Position numbers and translations under genes: made by a program. The notes beneath the pieces were generated by a model. It was given only the letters and a program-made list of their open reading frames with translations. It had not been told where the DNA came from and searched no databases. From assembly GCF_002849595.1 (NCBI RefSeq), contig NZ_NRQR01000018.1, forward strand, positions 154,520 to 218,519: a stretch of 64,000 nucleotides of DNA. Direction: 5' to 3'. The DNA comes from Luteimonas rhizosphaerae. GTDB taxonomy: Bacteria > Pseudomonadota > Gammaproteobacteria > Xanthomonadales > Xanthomonadaceae. Each line of letters opens with the position of its first letter. Positions within the stretch are counted from its first letter, which is position 1. This document shows, one piece after another, positions 21,401 to 32,258 of the stretch.

Positions 21401-21583
21401 CTCCTTCTCGACGTCCTGCGGCGTCGCGCCGGCCCAGCGGGTGTCGACCGAGATCGTGCGCACCTCGAGGTCGGGGATCATCTGCACCGGCACGCGCAGC
21501 GCCGACGCGATGCCCATCACGCAGACGATCAGCACCGCGACCGTGATCAGCGTGCCCTGGCGCAGGACCGGCGCGAAACCCAT
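18478..21583 (-). pseudogene. RND efflux transporter (AcrB/HAE1-like), frameshifted
   Basis: The inner-membrane pump component reads as one protein of about 1035 residues split into two phases near 20055. The first part (21583 to about 20055) carries TM1, the porter domain and TM2-6 with GMTVDNTIVVLE (the relay Asp region) and ends TAFFDRW. The second part (about 20055 to 18478) resumes RLVAGTVVAAALVLWLLTPP and runs through the second porter domain to the last helices. The phase change fits one extra base in the GGG of CGCTGGGCGG (minus strand), which on removal would read DRWRLVAG. Residues around the join are otherwise continuous, so unlike ilvG little or nothing is lost. It follows the adaptor gene by three bases. 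Sequencing error is as likely as true inactivation. Confidence 0.85.
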
Positions 21584-21586
21584 CCT

Positions 21587-22756
21587 CTAGCGCTCCGGCG
21601 CCACGCGCACCGGCTGGCCGTCGGACAGCGCCTCGTTGCCGCGCACCACCACGCGCTCGCCGGCCGCCAGCCCCTCGCCGACCGCGACCTCGTCGCCCTG
21701 GTCGCGCAGCACGCGCACGCTGCGCTGTCTCGCGACGAGAGTGCCGGGGGCGACGGCGGGCGGGGCGTCCGCGTCGGGATCGCCACCGTCGTCGTCGTTC
21801 GCAGCGGCTTGGCTATCGTTCGCCGCGCCGGCCGCCTCGACCACGAACAGGCTGTAGCTGCCGTCGGGCTGTCGCAGCAGCGCGTCGCGCGACACCGCCA
21901 GCGCGGGTTCGCGGGCGGGAAGTGCGATCTCCGCGCGCGCGGACGTGCCCGGCAGCAACCGGTCCTGCGGGTCGTCGACGAGCAGCCGCAGCAGGAAGGT
22001 GCGGGCGCCGGCGTCGGTGACGGGCACGCGTGCGCCGATCGTCGCGCGCAGCGCCTCGCCGCCGAGTGCGTCGGCGAACACGCGCACGTCGGCGTCGTCG
22101 CCGAGAGCGGTGTAGCGCTCCTGCGGCACCTGCACGTCGAGGCGCACCCGGTCGGTCGCGACCAGGCTCAGCACCGGCGTGCCGCGCTGGACCCACTCGC
22201 CTTCCTCGGCGAGCTTCTCGGCGACGACGCCGTCAAACGGGGCGGGCAGCGCGTGACGCTCGACGAGTTCGGCCTGCTCGCGTTCGCTGGCGCGCGCGGA
22301 ATCGAGCGCGGCCCGCGCCAGCCGCAGCTCGGACTCGCGCGCATCGATCTGGCTGGCGGCGATGAACTGGCCTTCGCCCAGCCGGCGCGCTTCGGAGAAC
22401 AGGCGGTCGGCCTCCTGCGCCGCCGCCTCCGCTTCGGCGGCCTGCGCGCGCACGCGGGCCAGGGCCTGCCGGCCCACGGCGGGGTCGAGTTCGACCAGCA
22501 CCTGGCCGGCCGTGACCCGGTCGCCGGCATCGACGTGGACCCGCGCCACCAGCCCGTCGACCCGCGGGGACAGGCGGGCGTCGCGCTCCGCGGTCAGCGT
22601 GCCGGTCAGCGAGAAGCGCTCGCCGAACGTCGCCGGTTCCGCCACGGCCACGGCGACCTGGGGTGTGGCGTCGTCGCCCGATTCCTCCTCGGACGAGGTG
22701 TCGCAGGCGGTCAGCAGCAGGAAGGCGGCGGAGAGAATCCCGGTTCTGGCGGTCAT
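21587..22756 (-). CDS. RND efflux periplasmic adaptor lipoprotein
   Basis: The membrane-fusion protein links the RND pump to an outer-membrane channel. The 389 residues begin with a lipoprotein signal (SAAFLLLTAC, lipobox Cys at 18), then a beta-barrel and lipoyl hairpin (LSPRVDGLVARVHVDAGDRV), a coiled coil rich in Ala and Glu (about 95-160), the second lipoyl half (LPAPFDGVVAEKLAEEGEWV) and membrane-proximal domains. A 25-residue Asp/Ala-rich insertion (about 320-345) is unusual. No outer-membrane TolC gene follows. The substrate is unknown. Confidence 0.88.
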   Translation of the reverse strand: MTARTGILSAAFLLLTACDTSSEEESGDDATPQVAVAVAEPATFGERFSLTGTLTAERDARLSPRVDGLVARVHVDAGDRVTAGQVLVELDPAVGRQALARVRAQAAEAEAAAQEADRLFSEARRLGEGQFIAASQIDARESELRLARAALDSARASEREQAELVERHALPAPFDGVVAEKLAEEGEWVQRGTPVLSLVATDRVRLDVQVPQERYTALGDDADVRVFADALGGEALRATIGARVPVTDAGARTFLLRLLVDDPQDRLLPGTSARAEIALPAREPALAVSRDALLRQPDGSYSLFVVEAAGAANDSQAAANDDDGGDPDADAPPAVAPGTLVARQRSVRVLRDQGDEVAVGEGLAAGERVVVRGNEALSDGQPVRVAPER

Positions 22757-23063
22757 GGCGTCCTGGCGGTGGCGATCGGGCGCGTGCGCGCAGCTGGCGC
22801 GGGATGCGCGTCGGCGCGCGACACGAGGTCAGCCCTCACCATACGTGGCTGCGCCGAATCCGGATGCGTTCGAGCGACACGCGGCGGACGCTGATGGGAC
22901 CGCGATCATCCCGGATGGCGTGGGTGACGCGACGAGATGCCGCGGCCCGAGCGGCTGCGGCTGCGAACACATCGGACCACGATCGCGCGCGCTGATCCCC
23001 CTCTCGTGGGCGCCGTGTCCGCGGATACGCGACGCCGCGGCAGCGCCGGGGTCGCGCGGCCCC
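22757..23063. other. Intergenic region, nothing recognised
   Basis: This separates the end of thrC from the start of the adaptor gene, both on the minus strand. The promoter of the efflux operon should lie near 22760-22900. Minus-strand GGGGC...GACCCC pairing just after thrC (about 23054-23069) could end the thr transcript but has no U-tract. I see no gene. Confidence 0.35.
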
Positions 23064-24359
23064 TCAGGCGTCGGGCGCCAGAAGGCGGTCGCGCAGCGCG
23101 GCGTCGTTCGCCGGCAAGGAGTCCCAGGCGGCCGGACGCGCGAGACACGCCGCCAGCGATGCGGGCACCGCGACGGGTCCGCCGATCAGCGGTTCGACGA
23201 TGCTGTCGAACTTCGCCGGATGCGCGGTCGCCACGACCGCCCAGTCGCGGGTCTCGCCGGCGGCGCGTCGCGTCTCGAGCACGTGCAGCGCGGTCGCGGT
23301 GTGCGGGCAGGCGACGATGCCGTGGCGCGCGGGGGCCGCGGCGAGGGTGGCGCGGATCGTCGCATCGTCGACAGCGGTGGCCTGCAGCGCGGCGCGCAGC
23401 GCGGCATCGTCGTCGAACCAGTGCCGCAGGCGTTCGACGTTGCTCGGCGCGCCGACGTCCATCGCATTCGCCAGCGTCGCGCGCGTCGCCTGCGGCACGT
23501 ACTCGGCGCCGCCGAGGAAGCGCGGCAGCGTGTCATTGGCGTTGCAGGCCAGGTGCAGGTCGCCGAGCGGCGCGCCCATGCGTCGGGCGACGAGCGCGGC
23601 ACAGGCGTTGCCGAGATTGCCGGTCGGCACGATCACGTGCAGACGGCGGCCGGTCGCCGCGTGATGCCGCGCGGCGGCGTGCGCGTAGTACGCCGCCTGC
23701 GGCAGCAGGCGCCCGAGGCTGATGCTGTTGGCCGAGCCCAGCGGCCGCTGCGCACGCAGAGTCTGGTCGGACAGCGCCTGCTTGGCGAGGCGCTGGCAGT
23801 CGTCGAAGGTGCCGGCGACGCGGAAGGCGCGCACGTTGTCGCCCCAGCATTCGAGGCCGTGTGCCTGCCGCGGCGAGACCTTGCCGTCGGGATACAGGAT
23901 CGCGACGCGGAAGCCCGGCCGCCGGTGGAAGGCGGCCGCGACCGCGGCGCCGGTATCGCCGGAGGTCGCGACGACGATCGTGGTGTCGGGCGCATCCGGT
24001 GCACGCAGCGCGCCGAGTGCGGCGGCGAGGAAGCGCGCTGCGTAATCCTTGAACGCCGCGGTCGGCCCATGGAACAGCTCGAGCACGTGGTCGCCGGTGC
24101 CGCGCAGGGGCCGCAGCGGCGCGTCGAACGCGAACGCATCGGCGCACAGCGCGGGCAGCCGCGCACGCAGCGCGGAGTCCGCGAGATACGGTGCCAGCAC
24201 GGCCTCGGCGGTGGCCGCCAGCGTGGCGCGGGGCGTGACCAGATCGACCTGCGGAATCTCGACCGGGACGTACAGGCCGCCGTCCGGCGCGAGGCCTGCC
24301 ACCAGGGCGGTATCGAACGGCGTCGGCGGCACGCCACCCCGGGTGCTGACGAACATCAT
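23064..24359 (-). CDS. thrC: Threonine synthase
   Basis: ThrC converts phosphohomoserine to threonine with PLP. The 431-residue protein starts MMFVSTRGG, has the PLP-Lys in LELFHGPTAAFKDYAARF, the phosphate-binding VATSGDTGAAVAAAFH and VPTGNLGNACAA. Two adjacent ATG codons are possible: 24359 (ATGA overlap with the thrB stop) or 24356 (one-base overlap). Either way it is translationally coupled and is the last gene of thrABC. Confidence 0.95.
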   Translation of the reverse strand: MMFVSTRGGVPPTPFDTALVAGLAPDGGLYVPVEIPQVDLVTPRATLAATAEAVLAPYLADSALRARLPALCADAFAFDAPLRPLRGTGDHVLELFHGPTAAFKDYAARFLAAALGALRAPDAPDTTIVVATSGDTGAAVAAAFHRRPGFRVAILYPDGKVSPRQAHGLECWGDNVRAFRVAGTFDDCQRLAKQALSDQTLRAQRPLGSANSISLGRLLPQAAYYAHAAARHHAATGRRLHVIVPTGNLGNACAALVARRMGAPLGDLHLACNANDTLPRFLGGAEYVPQATRATLANAMDVGAPSNVERLRHWFDDDAALRAALQATAVDDATIRATLAAAPARHGIVACPHTATALHVLETRRAAGETRDWAVVATAHPAKFDSIVEPLIGGPVAVPASLAACLARPAAWDSLPANDAALRDRLLAPDA

Positions 24360-25327
24360 GCGGCGGCTCCGGCGGGGGAAGGGCCGGGCTGCAGGGGGTC
24401 GATGACCTCGGCACGCGGCCCCGCGACCGGCGAGACGTAGGCGCGTGCGTCGACGCCGGCGTCGACGAAAGCCGCACGCATGTCGTTCGCCGCCGCGCCC
24501 GCCGCGGCCGCGCTCGCGAACCACGCGAACACGCTGGGACCGCCGCCGGAGATGCTGGCGCCGATCGCGTCGTGCGCGAACGCCGCCGCCTGCACCGCGC
24601 GGAAACCGGGAATGAGGTCTGCCCGCCGCGGTTCGACCAGCACGTCGCGCAGGCCGGCACGCAGCAGGTCGAGATCGCCGCGCTGCAGGCCGGTCAGGAA
24701 CAGACCCAGATGCGTGCTGTGCGCGACCACCGTGTGCAGGTCGTACGGCGCGGCGCGCACGGCGCGCGAGCGTCGGGTCTCGAGCACCTGGTCGGGATGC
24801 ACGACGACTGCGTACAGCCAGGCGGGCGCGTCGAGCCGGAGCGCGCGGTCGCTGGTCGCCAGGGCGACGCCGCCGAGCAGCATCGGCGCGACGTTGTCGC
24901 CGTGGCGGCTGCCGCTGGCGACCGCTTCGCCGTCGAGCGCGAACGGGTACAGCGCCTCGCGCGACAGCGGCACGTCGAGCAGCGCGTTCGCCGCGACCAG
25001 CGCCGCGACGCAGGACGCCGCCGAACCCCCGAGTCCCGACCCGAGCGGAATGCCCTTGTCGAGCGCGAGGTCGAAGCCGTGGTCGAGCTTCAACGCATGC
25101 TGCAACGACAGCAGCGCCTGGCCCGCGGTGTTGGCGGCCGCCGCGAGCGGCAGCCGGTCGACGCCCGCGACCGCGCCGCGGATCGCGGTGATGCGCACCT
25201 CGCGGGTCGTCGTGCGGGTCACGGTCGCGACGTCGCGCGGGCCGTCGATGACATGCCCCAGCAGGTCGAAGCCGACGCCGATGTTGCCGACGCTGGCCGG
25301 CGCGAATGCGGTGGCGCTGTGGCTCAT
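24356..25327 (-). CDS. thrB: Homoserine kinase
   Basis: ThrB phosphorylates homoserine. It is a GHMP-family kinase: the N-terminal AFAPASVGNIGVGFDLLG, the ATP loop PLGSGLGGSAASCVAAL near residue 95 and a C-terminal GASISGGGPSVFAW. The ATG at 25327 overlaps the thrA stop as ATGA and gives 323 residues. The order thrA-thrB-thrC with four-base overlaps indicates one transcript. Confidence 0.95.
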   Translation of the reverse strand: MSHSATAFAPASVGNIGVGFDLLGHVIDGPRDVATVTRTTTREVRITAIRGAVAGVDRLPLAAAANTAGQALLSLQHALKLDHGFDLALDKGIPLGSGLGGSAASCVAALVAANALLDVPLSREALYPFALDGEAVASGSRHGDNVAPMLLGGVALATSDRALRLDAPAWLYAVVVHPDQVLETRRSRAVRAAPYDLHTVVAHSTHLGLFLTGLQRGDLDLLRAGLRDVLVEPRRADLIPGFRAVQAAAFAHDAIGASISGGGPSVFAWFASAAAAGAAANDMRAAFVDAGVDARAYVSPVAGPRAEVIDPLQPGPSPAGAAA

Positions 25328-27846
25328 GCGGCGCTCCGCGGGCCGGCGCCGAGCGACTGGGCGATGGTCAGCACGTCGCCGAACACGCCCGCGGCGGTGA
25401 CCTGCGGTCCCGCGCCCGGGCCCTGCACGACCAGCGGATTCTCGGCGTAGCGGGTGGTGGTGAACTGCACCAGGTTGTCGGTCAGGCGGGTATGCATGCA
25501 CGCATGATCGGCGGGAAGCGCCTGCACGCCAACCGTCGCGCGACCCTCGCGGTCGAGTTTGGCGATGTGGCGCAGGCCGCAGCCGGCGGCACGCGCGGCG
25601 TCGAGCCGGGCCTGCATCGGCGCATCGAGTTCGCCGGCGCGGGCGAGGAAGGTATCGACATCGACGTCGCGCAGCGCCGCCGGCACCAGGCTTTCGATCG
25701 CGACGTCGGCCAGCGACAGCGGGCGGCCGGCCTCGCGCGCCAGGATCACCAGCTTGCGGGCGACATCGAGGCCCGACAGGTCGTCGCGCGGGTCGGGCTC
25801 GGTGTAGCCCAGCGCCTGCGCCTCGCGCACCAGCGCCGAGAACGGCCGGCTGCCGTCGTAGCTGTTGAACAGCCAGGCCAGCGTGCCCGACAGCATGCCG
25901 TCGATGCCGTGCAGGGTGTCGCCGGTGTCGATGAGGTTGCGCAGCGTCAGCACGACCGGCAGGCCGGCGCCGACAGTGGCCTCGTACAGGAAGCGGCTGC
26001 TGCCGGCGCGCCCGGCGTCGACGATCGCGGCATAGCGCGCCCAGTCGCCGCTGCCGGCGTGCTTGTTCGGCGTGACCACATGGATGCCGGCGGCCAGCCA
26101 GCCGGCGTACTTCGCCGCGACCGCGTCGCTGGCGCTGCAGTCGACGATCATCGCGTGCGGCAGATGCCCGGCGCGGACGTGCGCGGCGAAGGCGTCGAGA
26201 TCGCAGGGCACGGCCTCGTCGGTCTGCAGGTGCGTCGCCGCCGCGGCCGGGTCCATCGCCCGCGGCGCGAGCACCATGCGCCGGCTGGAGGCGACGCCGC
26301 GCACGCGCAGGTCGACGCCGGAGCGGGCACGCAGCCCCGGCAGCACCTCGGCCAGCTGGGCCAGCAGCGCCTTGCCGACATGGCCCGGCCCGATGACGCC
26401 GACCGACACCGTCTGCGGCGACAGCCAGAACGCCGCGTGGGCCGCCCGGAGTGCGCGCGTCGCCTGCTCCTGGGCGATGACGACCGAGATGTTGCGTTCG
26501 CTGGCGCCCTGGGCGATCGCACGGATGTTGACGTGGGCCTGCGCCAGGCCGGCGAACAGGCGTGCGGCCACGCCCTGGCTGCCGACCATGCCGTCACCGA
26601 CGGCGGCCAGCACGCACAGATCCTGCTCGATGCGCACGCCTTCGACCTGGCCGCCGGCGATGGCATCGGCGAAGGCCGCCTCGATCGCCGCCCGGCCGCG
26701 CCCGGCCTCGTCGCGTCGCACGACGCAGCAGATGGAATGCTCCGACGAGCCCTGCGAGATCATCGTCACCGAGACGCCGGCGCCGTGCAGCGCGGCGAAC
26801 AGGGTTTCGGCCACGCCCGGCACGCCGGCCATGCCGCTGCCGGTGAGCTCCAGTACCGCCATCGCGTCGACGATGCTCAGGCCCTTGACCGGCGAACGCG
26901 CCGGTTCGCCGTGGCGATCGATGCGCGTGCCCGTCGTCTCGGGCGCCAGTGCGTTGCGGATCCACAGCGGAATGCCGCGCGCCTGCAACGGGGCGATGGT
27001 CCGCGGATGCAGCACCTTGGCGCCGAAGTACGCCAGTTCGCAGGCCTCGGCGTACGACAGCGACGCCAGGCACACCGCATCGGGCACCAGCCGCGGGTCG
27101 GCCGACAGCACGCCGTCGACATCGGTCCAGATGGTCACTTCGGTCGCATCGAGCAGGTCGGCCAGCAGGGTCGCCGAGTGGTCGCTGCCGTTGCGGCCGA
27201 GCGTCGTCGCGTGCCCGTCGGGCGTGCGCGCGACGAAGCCGGTCGCGACGACATGCCGCTGCGGATGGCGCGCCTGCCAGGCGTGCAGGCGTTGCAGGCT
27301 GGCATCGCGGTCGACGTGCATGCCGATCTCGCCGGCGCGCACGACCAGCACGTCGCGCGCGTCCAGCCGTGCCCAGCCGGCGGCCTCGCCGCCCAGTGCG
27401 GCGTGCATCAGCCAGGCGCTGCACAGTTCGCCGTGGCCCCAGATGCGTTCGGACAACCGCGCGACCGCGTCGCCTTCGGCCTCGGCCAGCGCGGCGAGGT
27501 CGCGCCCGAGCGCGGCCGCTTCGTCATCGAGCCGCGCGCGCAGCGCATCCGTGCCGTCACCGCCCAGCGCGACGGCGGTCGCGCGGTGCCGGTCCTGCAG
27601 CGCCTGCAAGTCTGATCGCCAGCCGGCGCCGGCGCGGGCGGCGTCGACCAGGGCGACCAGCGCATCGGTGACGCCCCGCATCGCGGACACCACGACCACG
27701 CTGCGGTCGTGACCGGTCGCCGTCGCGAGGCGTGCGGCCGACGCGATGCGGGCGGCGTCGGCCAGGCTGGTGCCGCCGAACTTGTGCAGGTGCAGCCGGG
27801 CGGACGGAGAGGGCGGTGCGAGCGGGGAAGACGGGACGGCGGACAT
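25324..27846 (-). CDS. thrA: Bifunctional aspartokinase I/homoserine dehydrogenase I
   Basis: ThrA catalyses the first and third steps of the aspartate pathway to threonine. At 840 residues it has the normal length of about 820. The N-terminal kinase begins at HKFGGTSLADAARI (residue 21), with GRNGSDHSATLLA further on; two ACT domains follow (SGMAGVPGVAETLFAALHG and DGMVGSQGVAARLFAGLA), which give threonine feedback in homologues. The homoserine dehydrogenase begins at GVIGPGHVGKALLAQL near residue 478, with TPNKHAGSG and GMLSGTLAWLFN. It follows a Thr/Ile leader peptide, so it is also likely controlled by attenuation. Confidence 0.96.
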   Translation of the reverse strand: MSAVPSSPLAPPSPSARLHLHKFGGTSLADAARIASAARLATATGHDRSVVVVSAMRGVTDALVALVDAARAGAGWRSDLQALQDRHRATAVALGGDGTDALRARLDDEAAALGRDLAALAEAEGDAVARLSERIWGHGELCSAWLMHAALGGEAAGWARLDARDVLVVRAGEIGMHVDRDASLQRLHAWQARHPQRHVVATGFVARTPDGHATTLGRNGSDHSATLLADLLDATEVTIWTDVDGVLSADPRLVPDAVCLASLSYAEACELAYFGAKVLHPRTIAPLQARGIPLWIRNALAPETTGTRIDRHGEPARSPVKGLSIVDAMAVLELTGSGMAGVPGVAETLFAALHGAGVSVTMISQGSSEHSICCVVRRDEAGRGRAAIEAAFADAIAGGQVEGVRIEQDLCVLAAVGDGMVGSQGVAARLFAGLAQAHVNIRAIAQGASERNISVVIAQEQATRALRAAHAAFWLSPQTVSVGVIGPGHVGKALLAQLAEVLPGLRARSGVDLRVRGVASSRRMVLAPRAMDPAAAATHLQTDEAVPCDLDAFAAHVRAGHLPHAMIVDCSASDAVAAKYAGWLAAGIHVVTPNKHAGSGDWARYAAIVDAGRAGSSRFLYEATVGAGLPVVLTLRNLIDTGDTLHGIDGMLSGTLAWLFNSYDGSRPFSALVREAQALGYTEPDPRDDLSGLDVARKLVILAREAGRPLSLADVAIESLVPAALRDVDVDTFLARAGELDAPMQARLDAARAAGCGLRHIAKLDREGRATVGVQALPADHACMHTRLTDNLVQFTTTRYAENPLVVQGPGAGPQVTAAGVFGDVLTIAQSLGAGPRSAA

Positions 27847-27901
27847 CGTGGGCTCCTTCGATCGAGAGGCCCCGCGGCGCGTTCCGGGTCAGGCGGCGTG
27901 C

Positions 27902-27922
27902 CCGCACCCGGTTCGGGTGCGG
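27902..27922 (-). promoter_or_regulatory. thr operon leader hairpin (attenuator)
   Basis: The arms 27902-27910 and 27914-27922 (CCGCACCCG/CGGGTGCGG) form a perfect 9-base-pair stem with a three-base loop between the leader peptide stop and thrA. Its 5' arm on the minus strand can instead pair with CGGGTGTGG near the end of the leader peptide (complement of 27954-27962), the typical switch between antiterminator and terminator. A poly-U run is missing, so termination would have to be weak or Rho-assisted, or the hairpin acts by another route. Confidence 0.6.
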
Positions 27923-27935
27923 AGCGGCGTGCTGG

Positions 27936-28058
27936 TCAGTCGGACACGCCCGTCCACACCCGCTGGCGGGTGGTACCGGTCGTAATGGTCGTCGCGCGCG
28001 CGCCGGCATCGGCCGCCGGAGCGGCAGCGGAAGGCAGGCGGGTGGCGGTCGACATCAT
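27936..28058 (-). CDS. thrL: thr leader peptide (attenuation)
   Basis: A 40-codon frame begins at ATG ATG (28058 or 28055) and stops with TGA at 27936-27938. Residues 23-30 read TTITTGTT: six Thr codons and one Ile in eight, comparable with E. coli ThrL. It lies 90 bases upstream of thrA and just before a strong hairpin. A possible -35 TTGACG lies at 28094-28089 on the minus strand, without a good -10. Shortage of Thr or Ile tRNA would stall the ribosome here and favour the alternative pairing. Confidence 0.82.
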   Translation of the reverse strand: MMSTATRLPSAAAPAADAGARATTITTGTTRQRVWTGVSD

Positions 28059-28160
28059 GACCCGAGCTTCCACCCCGATGGTGCGCCGCGTCAAGCGTCA
28101 GGCTCAACGTGGCCGGATCGCGGCCGATACCGGAAGCGGGATGGGCGCGGGATACGGGTG

Positions 28161-30014
28161 ATGGCGGAGATGCAGGACACGACGCAAGCAACGGCGGACA
28201 CGCCGGTCGCGACGCAGGCGCAGGCCTTGCCGGACGCGCCCGTGGGCCTCCTGCGGCTCGACGGCGAGGGTCGCCTGGTCGCGGCGAACCGGGTCGCGAT
28301 CGACGTGCTGGGGCTGACGCCCGATGCACTCGACGGGCAGGCCTGCGGCGTGCCCTGGGGGCTGGCGGTCGAGGCGCTGGCCGAGGCCGACGGCGTGTGG
28401 ATCGCGCCCGGCGACGACCCGGCGGCCCGCGTGTACTACCAGGCCGATCGCGACCAGGGCGGCTGGATGCTGTCGCTGCCGCATCCCGACACCGCGGCGC
28501 TGCTGCGCGAGACCGCGGCCCTGGTGCGTGGCGACGGCGGTGCCACCGTCACACTGTTGCAGCCGCTGGCGCGCGAGCTCGACGACGCGCGCACCGCGCG
28601 GCGACTGCTCGACGGCATCGGCGGCCTGCTGACGCGCTGCGATCTCGACCTCGCCGCGCTCTGCGATGCCGACGACGACGATCCGCAGATCCGCCGGATC
28701 TCGGCCGGCTTCGGCAACCTCGCCGAGGCGATCCGCCAGGCGGTGGCGCTGTCGGTGCAGATCGCCGACGAGGTGCCGCGCCTGGTCGGCGACAACGACG
28801 AGCTGGTGCGCCAGTCGCAGGCACAACTCGACGCCCTCGTGCCGGTACAGGACGCGAGCCGGCGGCTGCTCCAGGACCTGCAGGCGGTGTCGGGCGAATT
28901 GCAGGCGGTGCGCGACGTCGCCGGGCGCGCCGATGCCAGCGCCCGCGACGGCATCGAGGCTTCGCGTGCGCTGGCCGAGGCGATGGCGGCCGTGCAGCAG
29001 CGTTCGGCACGCGCCAACGAGGTCATCGAAGTCATCGACACGGTGGCCTTCCAGACCAACATCCTGTCGATCAACGCCAGCATCGAAGCGGCGCACGCCG
29101 GGGATGCAGGCCGCGGCTTCGCGGTCGTCGCGGCCGAGATCCGCCGTCTCGCCGACCAGGCCGCGAGCGCGGCGCGCGACGTGCGCGGCATCGTCGGCGA
29201 GACCATCACCGCCGCCGGCGAGGGCGCGGCGTCGGCGCAGCGCACCGGCCAGGTGCTCGACGGTATCGGCGATCTGCTCGGCGGCGCCGGCCGCGCGATG
29301 GCCTCGGTGGCCCAGCGTATCGACGCGCAGAGCGGCGAGATCGCCGCCATCGACCAGGCGGTCGAACAGGTGGTCGACCTCGGCCGCAGCAATCTCGATC
29401 ACGCGGCGCACGTGGCCGAGCGCAGCGACGCGCTGGGCCGCAACGCGGCGACGCTGCACGACGGCGTCGGCCTGTTTCGCCTGCCGCCCGATCCGCTGGC
29501 GACCCCGCGGCATGCCTGCGTGCTGGATCTCGCGCAGGCCGCGGCATCGCGCATCGGCGACGCGCTGGGGCAGGCCGCGCGGCGCGGCGACATCGCGGCC
29601 GATGCGCTGTTCTCGCGCGACTACGTGGCGATCGAGGGCGTCGCGCCGGCCAAGTACCGGACCGCGTTCGATGCGCTGTGCGACGAGGTGCTGCCATCGC
29701 TGCAGGAGCCGGTGCTGGCGGCGCAGCCGTGGATCGTGTTCGCGATCTGCGCCAATCCCGACGGCTACGTGCCCACCCACAACCAGCGTTTCAGCCAGCC
29801 GCTGACCGGCGACCACGCGCGGGATCTCGTCGGCAACCGCACCAAGCGCATCTTCGACGACCGCGTCGGCCACAGCGTCGGCGCCCATACCGATCCCTGG
29901 CGCCTGCAGGTCTACCGGCGCGACACCGGCCAGATCATGTTCGACCTGTCGGTGCCGGTGTACGTGGCCGGTCGGCACTGGGGTGGCTTCCGGGTCGGCT
30001 ACACCCTGGAGTGA
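28161..30014 (+). CDS. Soluble PAS-type chemoreceptor (MCP)
   Basis: The 617-residue protein has no membrane helix. Residues about 25-70 look like a PAS fold (PVGLLRLDGEGRLVAANRVA). A long helical part leads to the signalling hairpin near 290-335: EVIDTVAFQTNILSINASIE then AAHAGDAGRGFAVVAAEIRR, the conserved MCP tip that contacts CheA and CheW. After it comes a C-terminal domain of about 160 residues with YVPTHNQRFSQP, NRTKRIFDDRVG and RHWGGFRVGYTL, seen in many PAS-containing cytoplasmic receptors and probably a sensor. The ATG at 28161 is the first credible start; the frame is open further up but that part is antisense to the thr leader. No che gene is nearby. Confidence 0.85.
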   Translation: MAEMQDTTQATADTPVATQAQALPDAPVGLLRLDGEGRLVAANRVAIDVLGLTPDALDGQACGVPWGLAVEALAEADGVWIAPGDDPAARVYYQADRDQGGWMLSLPHPDTAALLRETAALVRGDGGATVTLLQPLARELDDARTARRLLDGIGGLLTRCDLDLAALCDADDDDPQIRRISAGFGNLAEAIRQAVALSVQIADEVPRLVGDNDELVRQSQAQLDALVPVQDASRRLLQDLQAVSGELQAVRDVAGRADASARDGIEASRALAEAMAAVQQRSARANEVIEVIDTVAFQTNILSINASIEAAHAGDAGRGFAVVAAEIRRLADQAASAARDVRGIVGETITAAGEGAASAQRTGQVLDGIGDLLGGAGRAMASVAQRIDAQSGEIAAIDQAVEQVVDLGRSNLDHAAHVAERSDALGRNAATLHDGVGLFRLPPDPLATPRHACVLDLAQAAASRIGDALGQAARRGDIAADALFSRDYVAIEGVAPAKYRTAFDALCDEVLPSLQEPVLAAQPWIVFAICANPDGYVPTHNQRFSQPLTGDHARDLVGNRTKRIFDDRVGHSVGAHTDPWRLQVYRRDTGQIMFDLSVPVYVAGRHWGGFRVGYTLE

Positions 30015-30062
30015 CGCGCACGCCGGCGCTGGCATCGCCCGGGGCTTCGCGGTCTAATGGCC

Positions 30063-30145
30063 GCGAAGCGGGGGTACCGGCAGTCGCCGGTTGAGACAGT
30101 CCCTTCGAACCTGATCCGGTTGATACCGGCGTAGGGAAGCTTCGC
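30063..30145 (+). promoter_or_regulatory. TPP riboswitch (THI element)
   Basis: The outer stem GCGAAGC/GCTTCGC pairs 30063-30069 with 30139-30145. Between them lie the conserved TPP aptamer parts: GCGGGGGTACC, TTGAGA followed by CAGTCCCTTCGAACCTGATC, CGGTTGATACCGG and CGTAGGGAAGC. This is a complete match to the THI box consensus. It sits 120 bases upstream of thiC and should switch off thiC when thiamine pyrophosphate is plentiful, probably by hiding the ribosome site since no clear terminator follows. Confidence 0.96.
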
Positions 30146-30154
30146 AGCACGTGA

Positions 30155-32146
<1,992 letters not shown>

Positions 32147-32258
32147 GGGGGCTGAACCGTTCATCCTGCCGTCGCATCCGGTCGACGGAAGGCTGCGTAT
32201 GTTCAGGACAGGTATCGGGCGCCACTGGCAGTGTCCGCCTACAACTGGGAGAACCGAA

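Noticed and set aside
25306..27615. 770-codon plus-strand frame antisense to thrA
   Set aside because: Composition (Arg, Gln, His and Gly rich, no domain) marks it as a shadow of the thr operon.
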